From positions 62,001 to 126,000 of the forward strand of contig NZ_JAAKZY010000004.1 of the NCBI RefSeq assembly GCF_011045015.1: a stretch of DNA of 64,000 nucleotides. The letters run 5' to 3'. This document shows positions 50,041 to 59,491 of the stretch, one piece after another. This DNA is from Streptomyces scabichelini (lineage in GTDB: Bacteria > Actinomycetota > Actinomycetes > Streptomycetales > Streptomycetaceae). Below the pieces are notes generated by a model. It was not told the DNA's origin. It did no database searches and saw only the letters and a list, made by a program, of their open reading frames with translations. The first letter of the stretch is position 1, and each line of letters starts with the position of its first letter. Made by a program: the position numbers and the translations under genes.

Positions 50041-50838
50041 CTCGCGCCGGTACACCGGCGGCCGTTTCTCGGCGAAGGCGCGCGAACCCTCCTTGGCATC
50101 AGCGGTGTCAAAGATCGGCCACCCCCGCTTGAGCTCGGCAGCCAGCCCATCGGCCTCGGTCATCTCGGCGGTCTCGTACACAGACGCCTTGACGGCCTCT
50201 ACGGCCAGCGGCCCACACGCGTTGATCTGCTCGGCGACGGCGAGAGCCTTCTCCAGGGCCGTCCCGTCGGGGACGACATGCCCGATCAGGCCGATGTCGG
50301 CGGCCTCCTGAGCCGAGTACGGACGGCCGGTCAGCAGCATCTCCAGCGCGTGCGTACGCGGGATCTGCCGCTGGAGTCGGACCGTCGAGCCGCCGATCGG
50401 GAACAGGCCGCGCTTCACCTCGAAGAGTCCGAAGGTGGCGGACTCGCCAGCGACGCGGATGTCGGTGCCCTGGAGCACCTCGGTGCCGCCCGCGACGCAG
50501 TAGCCCTCGACGGCGGCGATCACCGGCTTGCGCGGCCGGTGATGGCGCAGCATCGCCTTCCAGTGGAGATCGGGGTCCGCTTTGAGCCGGTCGCGGTACT
50601 GCTGACCCTCCATCCCCCGGCCGGCCAGGGCCTTGAGGTCCATGCCCGCGCAGAACGCGCCGCCCGCGCCGGTCAGCACGATCGAGCGGATCGCGTCGTC
50701 CTCGTCGGCCTCCATCCAGCCGTCGTACAGGCCTACCAGCATCGGCAGCGAGAGCGCGTTCTTGGCCTCGGGCCTGTTCAGCGTGAGCACCATCGTGGCG
50801 CCTTCGCGCTGCACGGTGAGGTGTTCCGTGCCACCCAT
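50038..50838 (-). CDS. Enoyl-CoA hydratase/crotonase family protein
   Basis: A 266-residue crotonase. TLNRPEAKNALSLPMLVGLY, VLTGAGGAFCAGMDLKALAG (oxyanion hole) and EGYCVAGGTEVLQGTDIRVA (second oxyanion glycine and acid region) are clear. ATG 50838 has AGGAGG 5 bases upstream. It likely hydrates an enoyl-CoA in the pathway encoded by this region. A palindromic site shared with the nitronate monooxygenase promoter lies 61-83 bases upstream. Confidence 0.9.
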   Translation of the reverse strand: MGGTEHLTVQREGATMVLTLNRPEAKNALSLPMLVGLYDGWMEADEDDAIRSIVLTGAGGAFCAGMDLKALAGRGMEGQQYRDRLKADPDLHWKAMLRHHRPRKPVIAAVEGYCVAGGTEVLQGTDIRVAGESATFGLFEVKRGLFPIGGSTVRLQRQIPRTHALEMLLTGRPYSAQEAADIGLIGHVVPDGTALEKALAVAEQINACGPLAVEAVKASVYETAEMTEADGLAAELKRGWPIFDTADAKEGSRAFAEKRPPVYRRE

Positions 50839-50898
50839 CGGGTCCTCCTGTCTCCGGAACGAGAACAGGTTGCAGGAGGGGAGGAGCCAGTTCAAGGG

Positions 50899-50921
50899 TT
50901 TTCTGACAGGGAGTCAGATTT
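50899..50921. promoter_or_regulatory. Shared 23-bp palindromic site, crotonase/fadD intergenic region
   Basis: TTTTCTGACAGGGAGTCAGATTT holds a perfect inverted repeat TCTGAC-AGGGA-GTCAGA (50902-50918). The same frame TTTTCTGAY-N5-GTCAGATTT recurs at 60637-60659 upstream of the nitronate monooxygenase. It lies between divergent crotonase and acyl-CoA ligase genes and so could control both. Confidence 0.6.
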
Positions 50922-51037
50922 CTTCTGCGCGAACCCTTCACAGTTGTGGCGGGCTTTGCTCTGATGACCGTCGAACCGATGGATGCGTGTCTCTTTGCCG
51001 ATGGTTCTGCCGATGATTGCCGGCGTCAGGAGGAGCG

Positions 51038-52657
51038 GTGGAGTACAACCTTGCCGATCTGTTCGAGTCGATCGTCGACGTGGTGCCCGACCGCGAGGCG
51101 CTCGTGTACATCGACCACCCCGGCACGGGAGCGGAGCGCCGCCTCACGTACGCCGAACTGGACGCGGCCGCCAACCGCGTCGCGCACCACCTGATCGACA
51201 ACGGCATACGTCCTGGCGAGCATCTCGGGCTGCACCTCTACAACGGCATCGAGTATCTGCAGACCGTCCTCGGGTGCCTCAAGGCGCGGATCGTCCCGGT
51301 CAATGTCAACTACCGCTATGTGGAAGAGGAGTTGGTCTACCTCTACCGGGACGCGGATCTGGTGGCCCTGGTCTTCGACGCGGAGTTCACCGAGCGGGTG
51401 GCGGCGGCGCTGCCGCGGGCGGAGAAGCTGCGGCATCTGGTGCGGGTGGGGACCCCCGCGCCCGACGCTCCGCCGCTGTCCGCGGTGGACTTCGTCCAGG
51501 CCGAGGCCTCCGGGTCCGCCATGCGAGGCTTCGAGCCGCGCTCGGCCGACGACCAGTTCATCATCTACACCGGCGGCACCACCGGTATGCCCAAGGGCGT
51601 GATGTGGCGCCAGGAGGATCTGTTCTTCTCGGGCCTGGGCGGCGGCGCCCCGACCGGCGAGCCGGTCAAGAAGCCGGAGGAGCTGGCCGAGCGGGTCGCG
51701 GCGGGTGGCGACGGGATCACCTTCTTCCCCACTCCCCCGCTGATGCACGGCACCTCGACCCTCACCGCGTTCATCGGCTTCCACTTCGGCCAACGCGTGG
51801 TGATCCACCGCAAGTTCGTGCCCGAGGAGGTCCTGCGCACCATCGAGAAGGAGAAGGTCACCAGCATGTCGCTGGTCGGTGACGCGATGCTGCGTCCGCT
51901 GATCGACGCGCTCAACGGCCCCATGAAGGGTACGGACTGCTCGTCCATGTTCAGCGTCTCGTCCTCCGGCGCGATCATGTCGGACACGGTGCGCGAACAG
52001 TTCCAGGCCCTCATGCCCAACGTGCTGCTGCTCAACAACTTCGGCTCGTCGGAGTCCGGCTTCAACGGCACGGCGACGGAGGACTCGGGCCCGGACAGGG
52101 GCTTCCGGGTGCGCGTCAACTCCCGTACACAGGTGGTGGATCCCGCCACTCACAAACCTGTCGCCGTCGGCGAACCCGGCCGCGTCGCCCAGCGTGGACA
52201 CGTACCTCTCGGCTACTACAACGACCCCAAGAAAACCGCCGAGACCTTCTTCCAGAAGGACGGCGAACGGTGGGTACTCCTCGGCGACATGGCGACCGTC
52301 GACGAAGAGGGCGTCGTCACCGTCCTCGGCCGCGGCTCCCAGTGCATCAACACCGGCGGCGAGAAGGTCTATCCGGAGGAGGTCGAACAGGCCCTCAAGG
52401 CGCATCCGGACGTGTACGACGCGCTGGTGGCAGGAGTGCCGGATGCGAAGTGGGGCAACCATGTGGCGGCCGTGGTGCAGCTGCGCGACGGTGTGGCGCC
52501 GCCGACCCTGGACGACATCCAGGCCCACTGCCGCACGCGCCTCGCCGGCTACAAGGTCCCGCGCCAACTGGTCATCACGGACACCATCCAGCGCTCCCCG
52601 AGCGGCAAGGCGGACTACCGGTGGGCCCGGTCGGTAGCGGTGGAGGCGAACCGCTGA
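51038..52657 (+). CDS. Acyl-CoA synthetase (FadD-type AMP-binding enzyme)
   Basis: A 539-residue adenylate-forming ligase: DQFIIYTGGTTGMPKGVMWR (P-loop), NNFGSSESGFNGTATEDS (adenine-binding), VLLGDMATVDEEGVVTVLGR (ribose-binding Asp) and IQRSPSGKADYRWAR with the C-terminal catalytic Lys. GTG 51038 has AGGAGG about 5 bases upstream. Mycobacterial FadD3/FadD-type enzymes with GGTTGMPKGVMWR activate steroid-derived or long-chain acids, in keeping with the neighbouring thiolase/DUF35 genes. Confidence 0.9.
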   Translation: MEYNLADLFESIVDVVPDREALVYIDHPGTGAERRLTYAELDAAANRVAHHLIDNGIRPGEHLGLHLYNGIEYLQTVLGCLKARIVPVNVNYRYVEEELVYLYRDADLVALVFDAEFTERVAAALPRAEKLRHLVRVGTPAPDAPPLSAVDFVQAEASGSAMRGFEPRSADDQFIIYTGGTTGMPKGVMWRQEDLFFSGLGGGAPTGEPVKKPEELAERVAAGGDGITFFPTPPLMHGTSTLTAFIGFHFGQRVVIHRKFVPEEVLRTIEKEKVTSMSLVGDAMLRPLIDALNGPMKGTDCSSMFSVSSSGAIMSDTVREQFQALMPNVLLLNNFGSSESGFNGTATEDSGPDRGFRVRVNSRTQVVDPATHKPVAVGEPGRVAQRGHVPLGYYNDPKKTAETFFQKDGERWVLLGDMATVDEEGVVTVLGRGSQCINTGGEKVYPEEVEQALKAHPDVYDALVAGVPDAKWGNHVAAVVQLRDGVAPPTLDDIQAHCRTRLAGYKVPRQLVITDTIQRSPSGKADYRWARSVAVEANR

Positions 52658-52770
52658 GCCTTCCCCGGGCCGGACACACCGAACTGCCTCTTTCCTGGCT
52701 CCGCCCGCCACACCCCTGCCGTACGTCTTGACGACCGCCCGCGCCCCTGAATTACTGATCCCGAACACCT

Positions 52771-52788
52771 CGACCGAATGATCGGTCG
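52771..52788. promoter_or_regulatory. Palindrome upstream of the phenylacetate-CoA ligase gene
   Basis: CGACCGA-ATGA-TCGGTCG has perfect 7-base arms and ends 35 bases before the ATG. Symmetry and position match TetR-family operators such as those of PaaR-like repressors; no regulator gene is adjacent. Confidence 0.5.
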
Positions 52789-52823
52789 TCCGTAATGGTG
52801 CGGTTGGCGAGGGAGAAGTCCCC

Positions 52824-54137
52824 ATGGCGGACGCGGCGGGCACGGCGGGCACGGCGGATCTGCTGGACGCGGGAGAACGACTCGACGTGGACGGCTTGCG
52901 CGACCTTCAGCTGGAGCGGCTGCGGGCGTCGCTGCGGCACGCGTACGAGAACGTGCCCTTCTACCGGGAGTCCTTCGACAAGGCCGGAGTACACCCCGAC
53001 GACTGCCGCGCGCTCGCCGACCTGGTCCGTTTCCCCTTCACCACCAAAGCGGACCTGCGGGAGAACTACCCGTACGGGATGTTCGCCGTGCCCCGGGACA
53101 AGATCCGGCGCATTCACGCGTCGAGCGGCACCACCGGGCGTCCCACGGTCGTCGGCTACACGGACGGGGACCTGTCCCTGTGGTCGGACATGGTCGCCCG
53201 CTCGATCCGGGCGGCGGGCGGCCGTCCCGGTGACACGGTCCATGTGGCATACGGCTATGGGCTCTTCACCGGCGGGCTCGGCGCGCACTACGGAGCCGAA
53301 CGGCTCGGCTGCACGGTGATCCCGGCGTCCGGCGGCATGACCGCCCGCCAGGTCACACTGATCCAGGACCTGAAGCCCGGGATCATCATGCTGACCCCGT
53401 CCTACATGCTGACGCTGCTGGACGAGTTCGAGCGGCAGGGTGTCGATCCCCGCGGGACCTCGCTGCGCGTGGGCATCTTCGGCGCGGAGCCGTGGACGGA
53501 GGAGATGCGCCGGGAGATCGAGGAGCGGTTCGCGATCGACGCGGTCGACATATACGGGCTGTCTGAGGTGATCGGGCCGGGCGTCGCGCAGGAGTGCGTG
53601 GAGACGAAGGACGGGCTCCACGTCTGGGAGGACCACTTCTACCCGGAGGTCGTCGATCCGATCACGGGCGAGCCGCTGCCGGACGGCGAGGAGGGCGAGC
53701 TGGTCTTCACCTCGCTCACCAAGGAGGCCATGCCCGTGATCCGTTACCGGACCCGGGACCTGACCCGCCTGCTGCCCGGCACGGCACGCGTCTTCCGCCG
53801 CATGGAGAAGATCACCGGCCGCAGCGACGACATGATCGTCCTGCGCGGTGTGAACCTTTTCCCCACCCAGATCGAGGAGATCGTCCTGCGCACCCCGGGC
53901 GTCGCCCCGCACTTCCAGCTGCGGCTGACCCGCGAGGGCCGCCTCGACGCGCTCACCGTGCGCGCCGAGGCACGAGCCGGGGCCGCTCCCGCGACCCGCG
54001 ACGCGGCCGCGCACGCCATCGCGGCGGCCGTGAAGGACGGCATCGGAGTCTCGGTCGGAGTCGAGATCGTCGAACCGGAGTCGCTGGAGCGGTCGGTCGG
54101 CAAGATCAAGCGGATCGTGGACCTTCGAAGGCGATAG
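52824..54137 (+). CDS. paaK: Phenylacetate-CoA ligase family protein
   Basis: A 437-residue PaaK-type ligase: LRHAYENVPFYRESFDKAGV, the P-loop HASSGTTGRPTVVGYTDGD, YGYGLFTGGLGAHYGAERLG, DIYGLSEVIGPGVAQEC and GRSDDMIVLRGVNLFPTQIE, all diagnostic of phenylacetate-CoA ligases. It makes phenylacetyl-CoA (or a close aryl-acetyl-CoA) with ATP. No paaABCDE oxygenase genes are in the window, so it may serve a different aromatic acid or an unlinked pathway. Start ATG 52824 has a GGGAG stretch upstream. Confidence 0.9.
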   Translation: MADAAGTAGTADLLDAGERLDVDGLRDLQLERLRASLRHAYENVPFYRESFDKAGVHPDDCRALADLVRFPFTTKADLRENYPYGMFAVPRDKIRRIHASSGTTGRPTVVGYTDGDLSLWSDMVARSIRAAGGRPGDTVHVAYGYGLFTGGLGAHYGAERLGCTVIPASGGMTARQVTLIQDLKPGIIMLTPSYMLTLLDEFERQGVDPRGTSLRVGIFGAEPWTEEMRREIEERFAIDAVDIYGLSEVIGPGVAQECVETKDGLHVWEDHFYPEVVDPITGEPLPDGEEGELVFTSLTKEAMPVIRYRTRDLTRLLPGTARVFRRMEKITGRSDDMIVLRGVNLFPTQIEEIVLRTPGVAPHFQLRLTREGRLDALTVRAEARAGAAPATRDAAAHAIAAAVKDGIGVSVGVEIVEPESLERSVGKIKRIVDLRRR

Positions 54138-54153
54138 GCAGCCTGGCCGGCCC

Positions 54154-56088
54154 CTACTTGGAGGGATTGGGCTGTGAGCCGTACGCCGTCAGGAAGCGGT
54201 CGCGGAAGGAGTCCATCCGCCAGACCGGGGCCGTCGCGTCGGGCTTGAGGCCGTCCGTCCAGTCCCAGTCGTCGATCTTGTCCAGTACGGACTTGTCCTG
54301 GGCGACGATCGAGATCGGCACGTCCCGGCTGGCCTTGCTGCCGCTGACCTTGGCCATGGGCTGGTGGTCGCCGAGGAAGACGAGCACGGTGTCCTTGCTG
54401 CCGTACTTCGTCACGTAGTCGATGAGGCTGGTCACGGAGTACTGGATGGACTTGCCGTACTCCTCCTTCGCCTTGTCGGAGTCGTAGAAGACGTCCCCGG
54501 GCTTCTTGCCGGCCTTCTGGATGTCCTTGTAGACCGAGCCGTTGCCGACCTGCTCATCGGGGATCGTCTTGGGGAGGGGCGCCCAGGGCTGGTGGCTGGA
54601 GGTCAGGATGATCTGCGACATCAGCGGCTTGTCCTGCTTCTTGCCGTGCTCCAGCCGCTCGAAGGCCTTCAGGGCGTACTGGTCGGGCATGGTCGACCAG
54701 CTGAACTTGGGGCCCTTGTAGCCGAGGTCCCGGGAGTCGTAGACCTTGTCGAGTCCGTAGAACTTGCCCTCCGGCCAGTTCTTCTGGACGCCCGGCATGA
54801 CGCCCACAGTCCGCCAGGCGCCGGTGCGCTGGAAGGCCCCGGTGAGGGTCAGGTGCTCGCCCGCGGTGACGACGCGGTAGCGGTTCTGGTTGTTGATCCA
54901 CAGGCCCGACAGGAACGTGGAGTGGCCGAGCCAGCTGTTGCCGCCGTACGTCGCCGAGGTGAGCCAGCCGCTCTTGGCGGCGAACCCGGCCTTGGTCAGC
55001 TCCTCGTTCTTGGCGGTGAGGGTCGCGTTGACGCCCGGCGCGATGTCCTCGTCCTCGACCGCGCTGCGGCCGTAGCTCTCGATGAAGGTGAAGATGACGT
55101 CCTTGCCGCGCAGGCCCGTGAGCAGCTGGTTGCCCGGGGTGTTGCCGAACTTGTCCTTCTTGGCCTCCTTGGCGAACGCCGCCTCGTCCTTCAGGGTGGC
55201 CTGCACCCGGTGCATACGGTCCTCGAGAAGGGCGGCCGTGCTCCTGGCCGCGAGCGGCGAACCGGTGCCGAGCTGCAGACCGAGCGCCGCGCACGTGACC
55301 CAGGCGGTCCCGGCCACCACGGTGGTACGGGACGCCCTCTCGCGGTTACGGGCCATGACGTTGCTCAGCCGGAGGACCGCCAGTGCCATCGCGGCGAGAA
55401 TGACGAGGACGAGGGCCACGACCGCGATCAGGACACCGATCGTGCCCCCGCTGCCCATCGAGTCCTGCAGGTACGCCTTCGCGTCGTCGAACAGGACCCA
55501 GTCGAGGACCACGTTGAATCCTCGTCCGAGGAACATGTTGAAGCCGATGTCGAGGACGTTCAGCAGGGTCAGCACGCCGAGACTGAGGCCGGCGAGGACC
55601 GCCACCACCAGCCGTGGCCTGCGCGGCAGGAAGATCAGAACACCGGCGCCGAGGATCGCCTCCACGGGGATGCGTATGAACAGGCCCGGCCTGAAGGCTT
55701 CGATCGAGGTCGGCATGAGGAGCGCGAAGTACACGAGCCCGAGGGACAGGACCGTGACCGTCCAGCCCACGTTGCGCGCCGCGACCGGGTGCCTGTCCCG
55801 CCAGCGGCGGGCGGCGACGGGTTTGTCCGGGGCGTCGACGGGATCGTCGCTCGGGGGCGATTCCTCTTCGGTGGCCGATTCACCGGCGGATTCGGCGGGG
55901 GCTTCCGTGGCGGTTTGAGTGACGCTGCCTTCCTCGGCCGCGGCGTCCTCCTCAGAAGTCGCGGCGCGCTCTTCAGAAGCAGGCGTGTCGTCGGACGTGT
56001 CCGCCGGAGGGACCTCCGGCGTCACGTCCTTCTCCGGGGTCGTCCGGTCCGTGTCCGGCAGCTGAGGTGAGTTCGTGGTGCTCGACAA
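54154..56088 (-). CDS. Membrane-anchored sulfatase/LtaS-like protein
   Basis: A 644-residue protein. The first 95 residues are acidic and Pro/Thr/Glu-rich, probably disordered and cytosolic. About five membrane segments follow (NVGWTVTVLSLGLVYFALLM through IGVLIAVVALVLVILAAMAL). The extracellular C-terminal half is alkaline-phosphatase/sulfatase fold: VIFTFIESYGRSAVEDED, TYGGNSWLGHSTFLSGL (candidate Thr nucleophile) and VLVFLGDHQPMAK (metal ligands). The layout resembles lipoteichoic-acid synthase, suggesting polyol-phosphate or phosphoglycerol transfer at the envelope. TTG 56088 is a weak start. Convergent with paaK, 16 bases apart. Confidence 0.83.
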   Translation of the reverse strand: MSSTTNSPQLPDTDRTTPEKDVTPEVPPADTSDDTPASEERAATSEEDAAAEEGSVTQTATEAPAESAGESATEEESPPSDDPVDAPDKPVAARRWRDRHPVAARNVGWTVTVLSLGLVYFALLMPTSIEAFRPGLFIRIPVEAILGAGVLIFLPRRPRLVVAVLAGLSLGVLTLLNVLDIGFNMFLGRGFNVVLDWVLFDDAKAYLQDSMGSGGTIGVLIAVVALVLVILAAMALAVLRLSNVMARNRERASRTTVVAGTAWVTCAALGLQLGTGSPLAARSTAALLEDRMHRVQATLKDEAAFAKEAKKDKFGNTPGNQLLTGLRGKDVIFTFIESYGRSAVEDEDIAPGVNATLTAKNEELTKAGFAAKSGWLTSATYGGNSWLGHSTFLSGLWINNQNRYRVVTAGEHLTLTGAFQRTGAWRTVGVMPGVQKNWPEGKFYGLDKVYDSRDLGYKGPKFSWSTMPDQYALKAFERLEHGKKQDKPLMSQIILTSSHQPWAPLPKTIPDEQVGNGSVYKDIQKAGKKPGDVFYDSDKAKEEYGKSIQYSVTSLIDYVTKYGSKDTVLVFLGDHQPMAKVSGSKASRDVPISIVAQDKSVLDKIDDWDWTDGLKPDATAPVWRMDSFRDRFLTAYGSQPNPSK

Positions 56089-56250
56089 CCCGGAGGTCCT
56101 TCCGTGCGTTTCCCGCTGGTGGCACGGCGGACCAGGCCCGGGAGGCCGGGCCCGCCGATATGTGTACGGCTCGCCCGCCTCGACCGTTCAATCACCTGGG
56201 GCGATGGTTCGGGCGAGCTTGGGTCGCTGTCCAAAGCCCGCTGCAGTATC

Positions 56251-56331
56251 GCGCCCCTTTAGGGGCGCGGGGAACTGCGCGCCCAGCCACAACGAACCCG
56301 CAGCTTCGAACCGCACCTCCAGCGGAGCGCT
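56251..56331 (-). repeat. Streptomyces 3'-end repeat, copy 3
   Basis: GCGCCCC-TTTA-GGGGCGC hairpin (56251-56268) followed by GGGAACTGCGCGCCCAGCCA, AACCCGCAGCTTCGAACCG and CCTCCAGCGGAGCGCTCAG, reaching the stop codon of the next minus-strand gene. The core is nearly identical to copy 2. It also fills most of the 242-base gap between two minus-strand genes; nothing else was seen there. Confidence 0.87.
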
Positions 56332-57833
56332 CAGTCACGGAAGCGATCCCTCAGCTCCCGCTTGAGGATCTTCCCGCTCGCGTTTCGCGGCAGCTCGTCC
56401 ACGAACACGACCCGTTTCGGTGCCTTGAAGTGCGCCAGCTTCTCGCGCGCGTGGGCGGTGAGCTCGGCTTCTGTGACCTCGCCGCGGGGGACGACCACCG
56501 CGGTCACGGCCTCGATCCAGCGGTCGTCCGGCAGCCCGATCACCGCGACCTCGGCCACCGCGTCATGCGTGTAGAGCGCGTCCTCGACCTGCCGTGAGGC
56601 GACGAGTACGCCGCCGGAGTTGATCACGTCCTTCACCCGGTCGACCACGGTGAAGTACCCCTCGGCGTCCCGTACGGCGAGATCCCCGGAGTGGAACCAG
56701 CCGTCGCGGAAGGCCTCCGTCGTTTCCTCGGGCTTGTCCCAGTAGCCCTCGCAGAGCTGCGGTGAGCGGTAGACGATCTCGCCCTGCTCCCCGTCGGGCA
56801 CGTCCTTGCCGGACTCGTCCACGACCCGCGCCTCGACGAACATCACCGGGCGCCCGCAGGAATCCATCCGCCCCTTGTGCTCGTGCGGCCCGAGCACCAT
56901 GGACAGGGGGCCGATCTCGCTCTGCCCGAAGCAGTTGTAGAAGGCCAGCTTCGGCAGCCGCTCCTTCAAGCGCTCGAGCACCGGTACCGGCATGATCGAC
57001 GCCCCGTAGTACGCCTTGCGCAGCCCGCTCAGGTCGCGGGTGGCGAAGTCGCGGCGGTTCGACAGCCCGATCCACACGGTGGGCGGAGCGAACAGACTGT
57101 CCGCGCGCCCTGCCTCGATCAGATCGAAGATCTGCTCGGCGTCGGGCGCGTCGAGGATGGTGTTCCGGGCGCCGACCGCGAGATACGGCAGCAGGAACAC
57201 ATGCATCTGCGCCGAGTGGTACAGCGGCAGCGAGTGCACGGGCAGGTCGCCCGCGCTCAGGTCCAGGGCGGTGATCGCGCTCAGATATTCGTGCACCAGG
57301 GCGCGGTGCGTGAGCATGGCCCCTTTCGGCAAGGCGGTTGTGCCCGAGGTGTAGAGCAACTGGACCAAGTCCTCGGTGCGCGCCTCGTCACCGTCGTACG
57401 GCGGCGTCGAGGCCAGTCGCGCGAGCAGCGAGTCGTCGGCGTCGCGCAGCGGCATCACCCGTACGCCGTCGGGGAGTTGCCCGGCGATGTCCGGGTCGGC
57501 CAGGACGAGCGTGCTGCCGGACTGGCCGACGATGTACGCGAGGTCGTCACCGGTCAGGTTCTGGTTGACCGGTACGTGCACAAGGCCGGCGCGCGCACAG
57601 GCCAGGAACCCGATCAGGTACGCGTCCGAGTTGTGGCCGTAGGAACCGACCCGGTCGCCGGGTTCGAGCCCCGTGTCGCGCAGCACCTGCGCGGCTCGCG
57701 AGACGGCGTCGTCCAACTCCGCGTAGGTCCAGGACCGTTCGCCGTAGTGGACCGCGGCGCGGGCGGGAGTGCGCCGGGCGCTGCGCCGCAGCACTCCGTC
57801 GACCGTCACGCTGCGTCCAGCCGCCACCGTCAT
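56331..57833 (-). CDS. Acyl-CoA synthetase (AMP-binding)
   Basis: A 500-residue adenylate-forming enzyme: VQLLYTSGTTALPKGAMLTH (P-loop), YNCFGQSEIGPLSMVL, GWFHSGDLAVRDAEGYFTVV and LPRNASGKILKRELRDRF with the C-terminal Lys. MTVAAGRSVTVDGVLRRSAR starts it; GGAG lies 6 bases before ATG 57833. It follows two other acyl-CoA genes on the same strand after a 107-base gap. Substrate is a fatty or aryl acid; not resolved. Confidence 0.9.
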   Translation of the reverse strand: MTVAAGRSVTVDGVLRRSARRTPARAAVHYGERSWTYAELDDAVSRAAQVLRDTGLEPGDRVGSYGHNSDAYLIGFLACARAGLVHVPVNQNLTGDDLAYIVGQSGSTLVLADPDIAGQLPDGVRVMPLRDADDSLLARLASTPPYDGDEARTEDLVQLLYTSGTTALPKGAMLTHRALVHEYLSAITALDLSAGDLPVHSLPLYHSAQMHVFLLPYLAVGARNTILDAPDAEQIFDLIEAGRADSLFAPPTVWIGLSNRRDFATRDLSGLRKAYYGASIMPVPVLERLKERLPKLAFYNCFGQSEIGPLSMVLGPHEHKGRMDSCGRPVMFVEARVVDESGKDVPDGEQGEIVYRSPQLCEGYWDKPEETTEAFRDGWFHSGDLAVRDAEGYFTVVDRVKDVINSGGVLVASRQVEDALYTHDAVAEVAVIGLPDDRWIEAVTAVVVPRGEVTEAELTAHAREKLAHFKAPKRVVFVDELPRNASGKILKRELRDRFRD

Positions 57834-57940
57834 ACCCCGCTCCTTCGTCCCGTTGCCCTGGCGCGATCCTCGTTCGGCGGCGGGAGCGGGTCAAGCAGCG
57901 GGCGTCTGTGGCGCGAAGTGCGTGGAGGACGGTCGGTGAT

Positions 57941-59491
57941 CTAGACCGGACGGCTGTGCCCCTCCCAGTACGGCTCCCGTAGCCGCCGCTTGTACAGCTT
58001 TCCGTTGGGATCGCGCGGCATCGTCTCGATGAAGTCGACGCTCTTGGGCCGCTTGTATCCGGCCAGCTGCCGTTCGCAGTGGCCGAGGATCTCGGCGGCC
58101 AGCGCCTCGCCGGGTTCGAAGCCGGGGGCCGGTTCGACGACGGCCTTGACCTCCTCGCCCCAGTCGTCGTGCGGGATGCCGAACGCGGCGGCGTCGCCGA
58201 CGGCGGGGTGGGTGAGCAGCGCGGACTCGATCTCGGCCGGGTAGATGTTGACGCCGCCCGAGATGATCAGGTCGATCTTGCGGTCGCGGAGGAAGAGATA
58301 GCCGTCCTCGTCGAGATAGCCCAGGTCGCCGACGGTGAAGAAGTCGCCGATGCGGTTCTTCTTCGTCTTGGTCTCGTCCTTGTGGTACGAGAATCCGCCG
58401 GTGCTCATCTTCATGTAGACGGTGCCCAGTTCACCGGGCGGCAGCTTGTTGCCGTCGTCGTCGAAGACGGCGAGTTCGCTGATGGGCCAGGCCTTGCCGA
58501 CCGTGCCGGGCTTCTTCAGCCAGTCCTCGGCGGTCGCGAAGGCACCGCCTCCCTCGCTGGCCGCGTAGTACTCCTCCACGCTGTTGCCCCACCAGTCGAT
58601 CATGGCCCGTTTCACATGGTCGGGGCACGGGGCGGCGCCGTGGATGGCGTGCCGCATGGACGACACGTCGTACCGGGCGCGTACCTCGCCGGGGAGCGCC
58701 AGCAGGCGGTGGAACTGGGTCGGGACCATGTGCGTGTGCGTGCACCGGTGTGTGTCGATGAGGCGGAGCATCTCCTCAGGTGTCCACTTGTCCATGAGCA
58801 CCAGCCGGTGGCCGATGTGCAGGGAAGCGCCCGCGAACTGGAGCACTGCCGTGTGGTAGAGCGGCGAGCAGACGAGGTGCACATTGTCGTCGAAGGGTTT
58901 GATCCCGAAGATGCCGAGGAAGCCACCGAGATACGCCTCTTCGGGGAGCTTGCCCTGCAGTGGGCGCCGGATGCCGCGCGGGCGGCCCGTGGTGCCCGAG
59001 GTGTAGTTCATGACCCAGCCGAGGGTGCGGTCCTCGGGCGGCGAGTCGGGCTGTCCGTCGGGGAGTTCGGCGTACGGCCGGAATCCCTGGACCGCGCCGA
59101 CCGCGTACCGCCGGCTCTCCGGCAGCTTCGCCTCGTCGGCGGCGTGCCTTGCCGCGTCGGCGAACCGCTCGTGCGCGATGAGCACCTTGGCGCCCGAGTC
59201 GGAGACGATCCAGGCGATCTCGGGGCCGACGAGGTGGTGGTTGACGGGGACGAGGTAGAAGCCCGCCTGCTGGGCGGCGAGGTATGCGGTGAAGAACTCG
59301 ACTCCGTTGGGCAGCACGACCGCGAAGGCATCGCCGCGTTCGAGCCCGGCCGCGCGCAGCCCGTGCACGAGCCGGTTGGTCTCGGCGTGCAGCCGTCCGG
59401 CGGTCCACTCCTCGCCGTCGGGCGCGATCAGGGCCGTACGCTCCGGCTCGGCGGCGGCCTGGGCCCAGAAACCGTTGGGTGCCTGACTCAC
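57941..59491 (-). CDS. Acyl-CoA synthetase (AMP-binding), coupled to nitronate monooxygenase
   Basis: A 516-residue ligase: GWVMNYTSGTTGRPRGIRRP (P-loop), EEYYAASEGGGAFATAED, DFFTVGDLGYLDEDGYLFLR and MPRDPNGKLYKRRLREPY with the C-terminal Lys. Mycobacterial FadD relatives with ASEGGG in the adenine motif are common. GTG 59491 overlaps the stop of the upstream monooxygenase gene (GTGA) and AAGGAG lies 6 bases upstream. It forms a two-gene coupled unit with the monooxygenase. Confidence 0.9.
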   Translation of the reverse strand: MSQAPNGFWAQAAAEPERTALIAPDGEEWTAGRLHAETNRLVHGLRAAGLERGDAFAVVLPNGVEFFTAYLAAQQAGFYLVPVNHHLVGPEIAWIVSDSGAKVLIAHERFADAARHAADEAKLPESRRYAVGAVQGFRPYAELPDGQPDSPPEDRTLGWVMNYTSGTTGRPRGIRRPLQGKLPEEAYLGGFLGIFGIKPFDDNVHLVCSPLYHTAVLQFAGASLHIGHRLVLMDKWTPEEMLRLIDTHRCTHTHMVPTQFHRLLALPGEVRARYDVSSMRHAIHGAAPCPDHVKRAMIDWWGNSVEEYYAASEGGGAFATAEDWLKKPGTVGKAWPISELAVFDDDGNKLPPGELGTVYMKMSTGGFSYHKDETKTKKNRIGDFFTVGDLGYLDEDGYLFLRDRKIDLIISGGVNIYPAEIESALLTHPAVGDAAAFGIPHDDWGEEVKAVVEPAPGFEPGEALAAEILGHCERQLAGYKRPKSVDFIETMPRDPNGKLYKRRLREPYWEGHSRPV

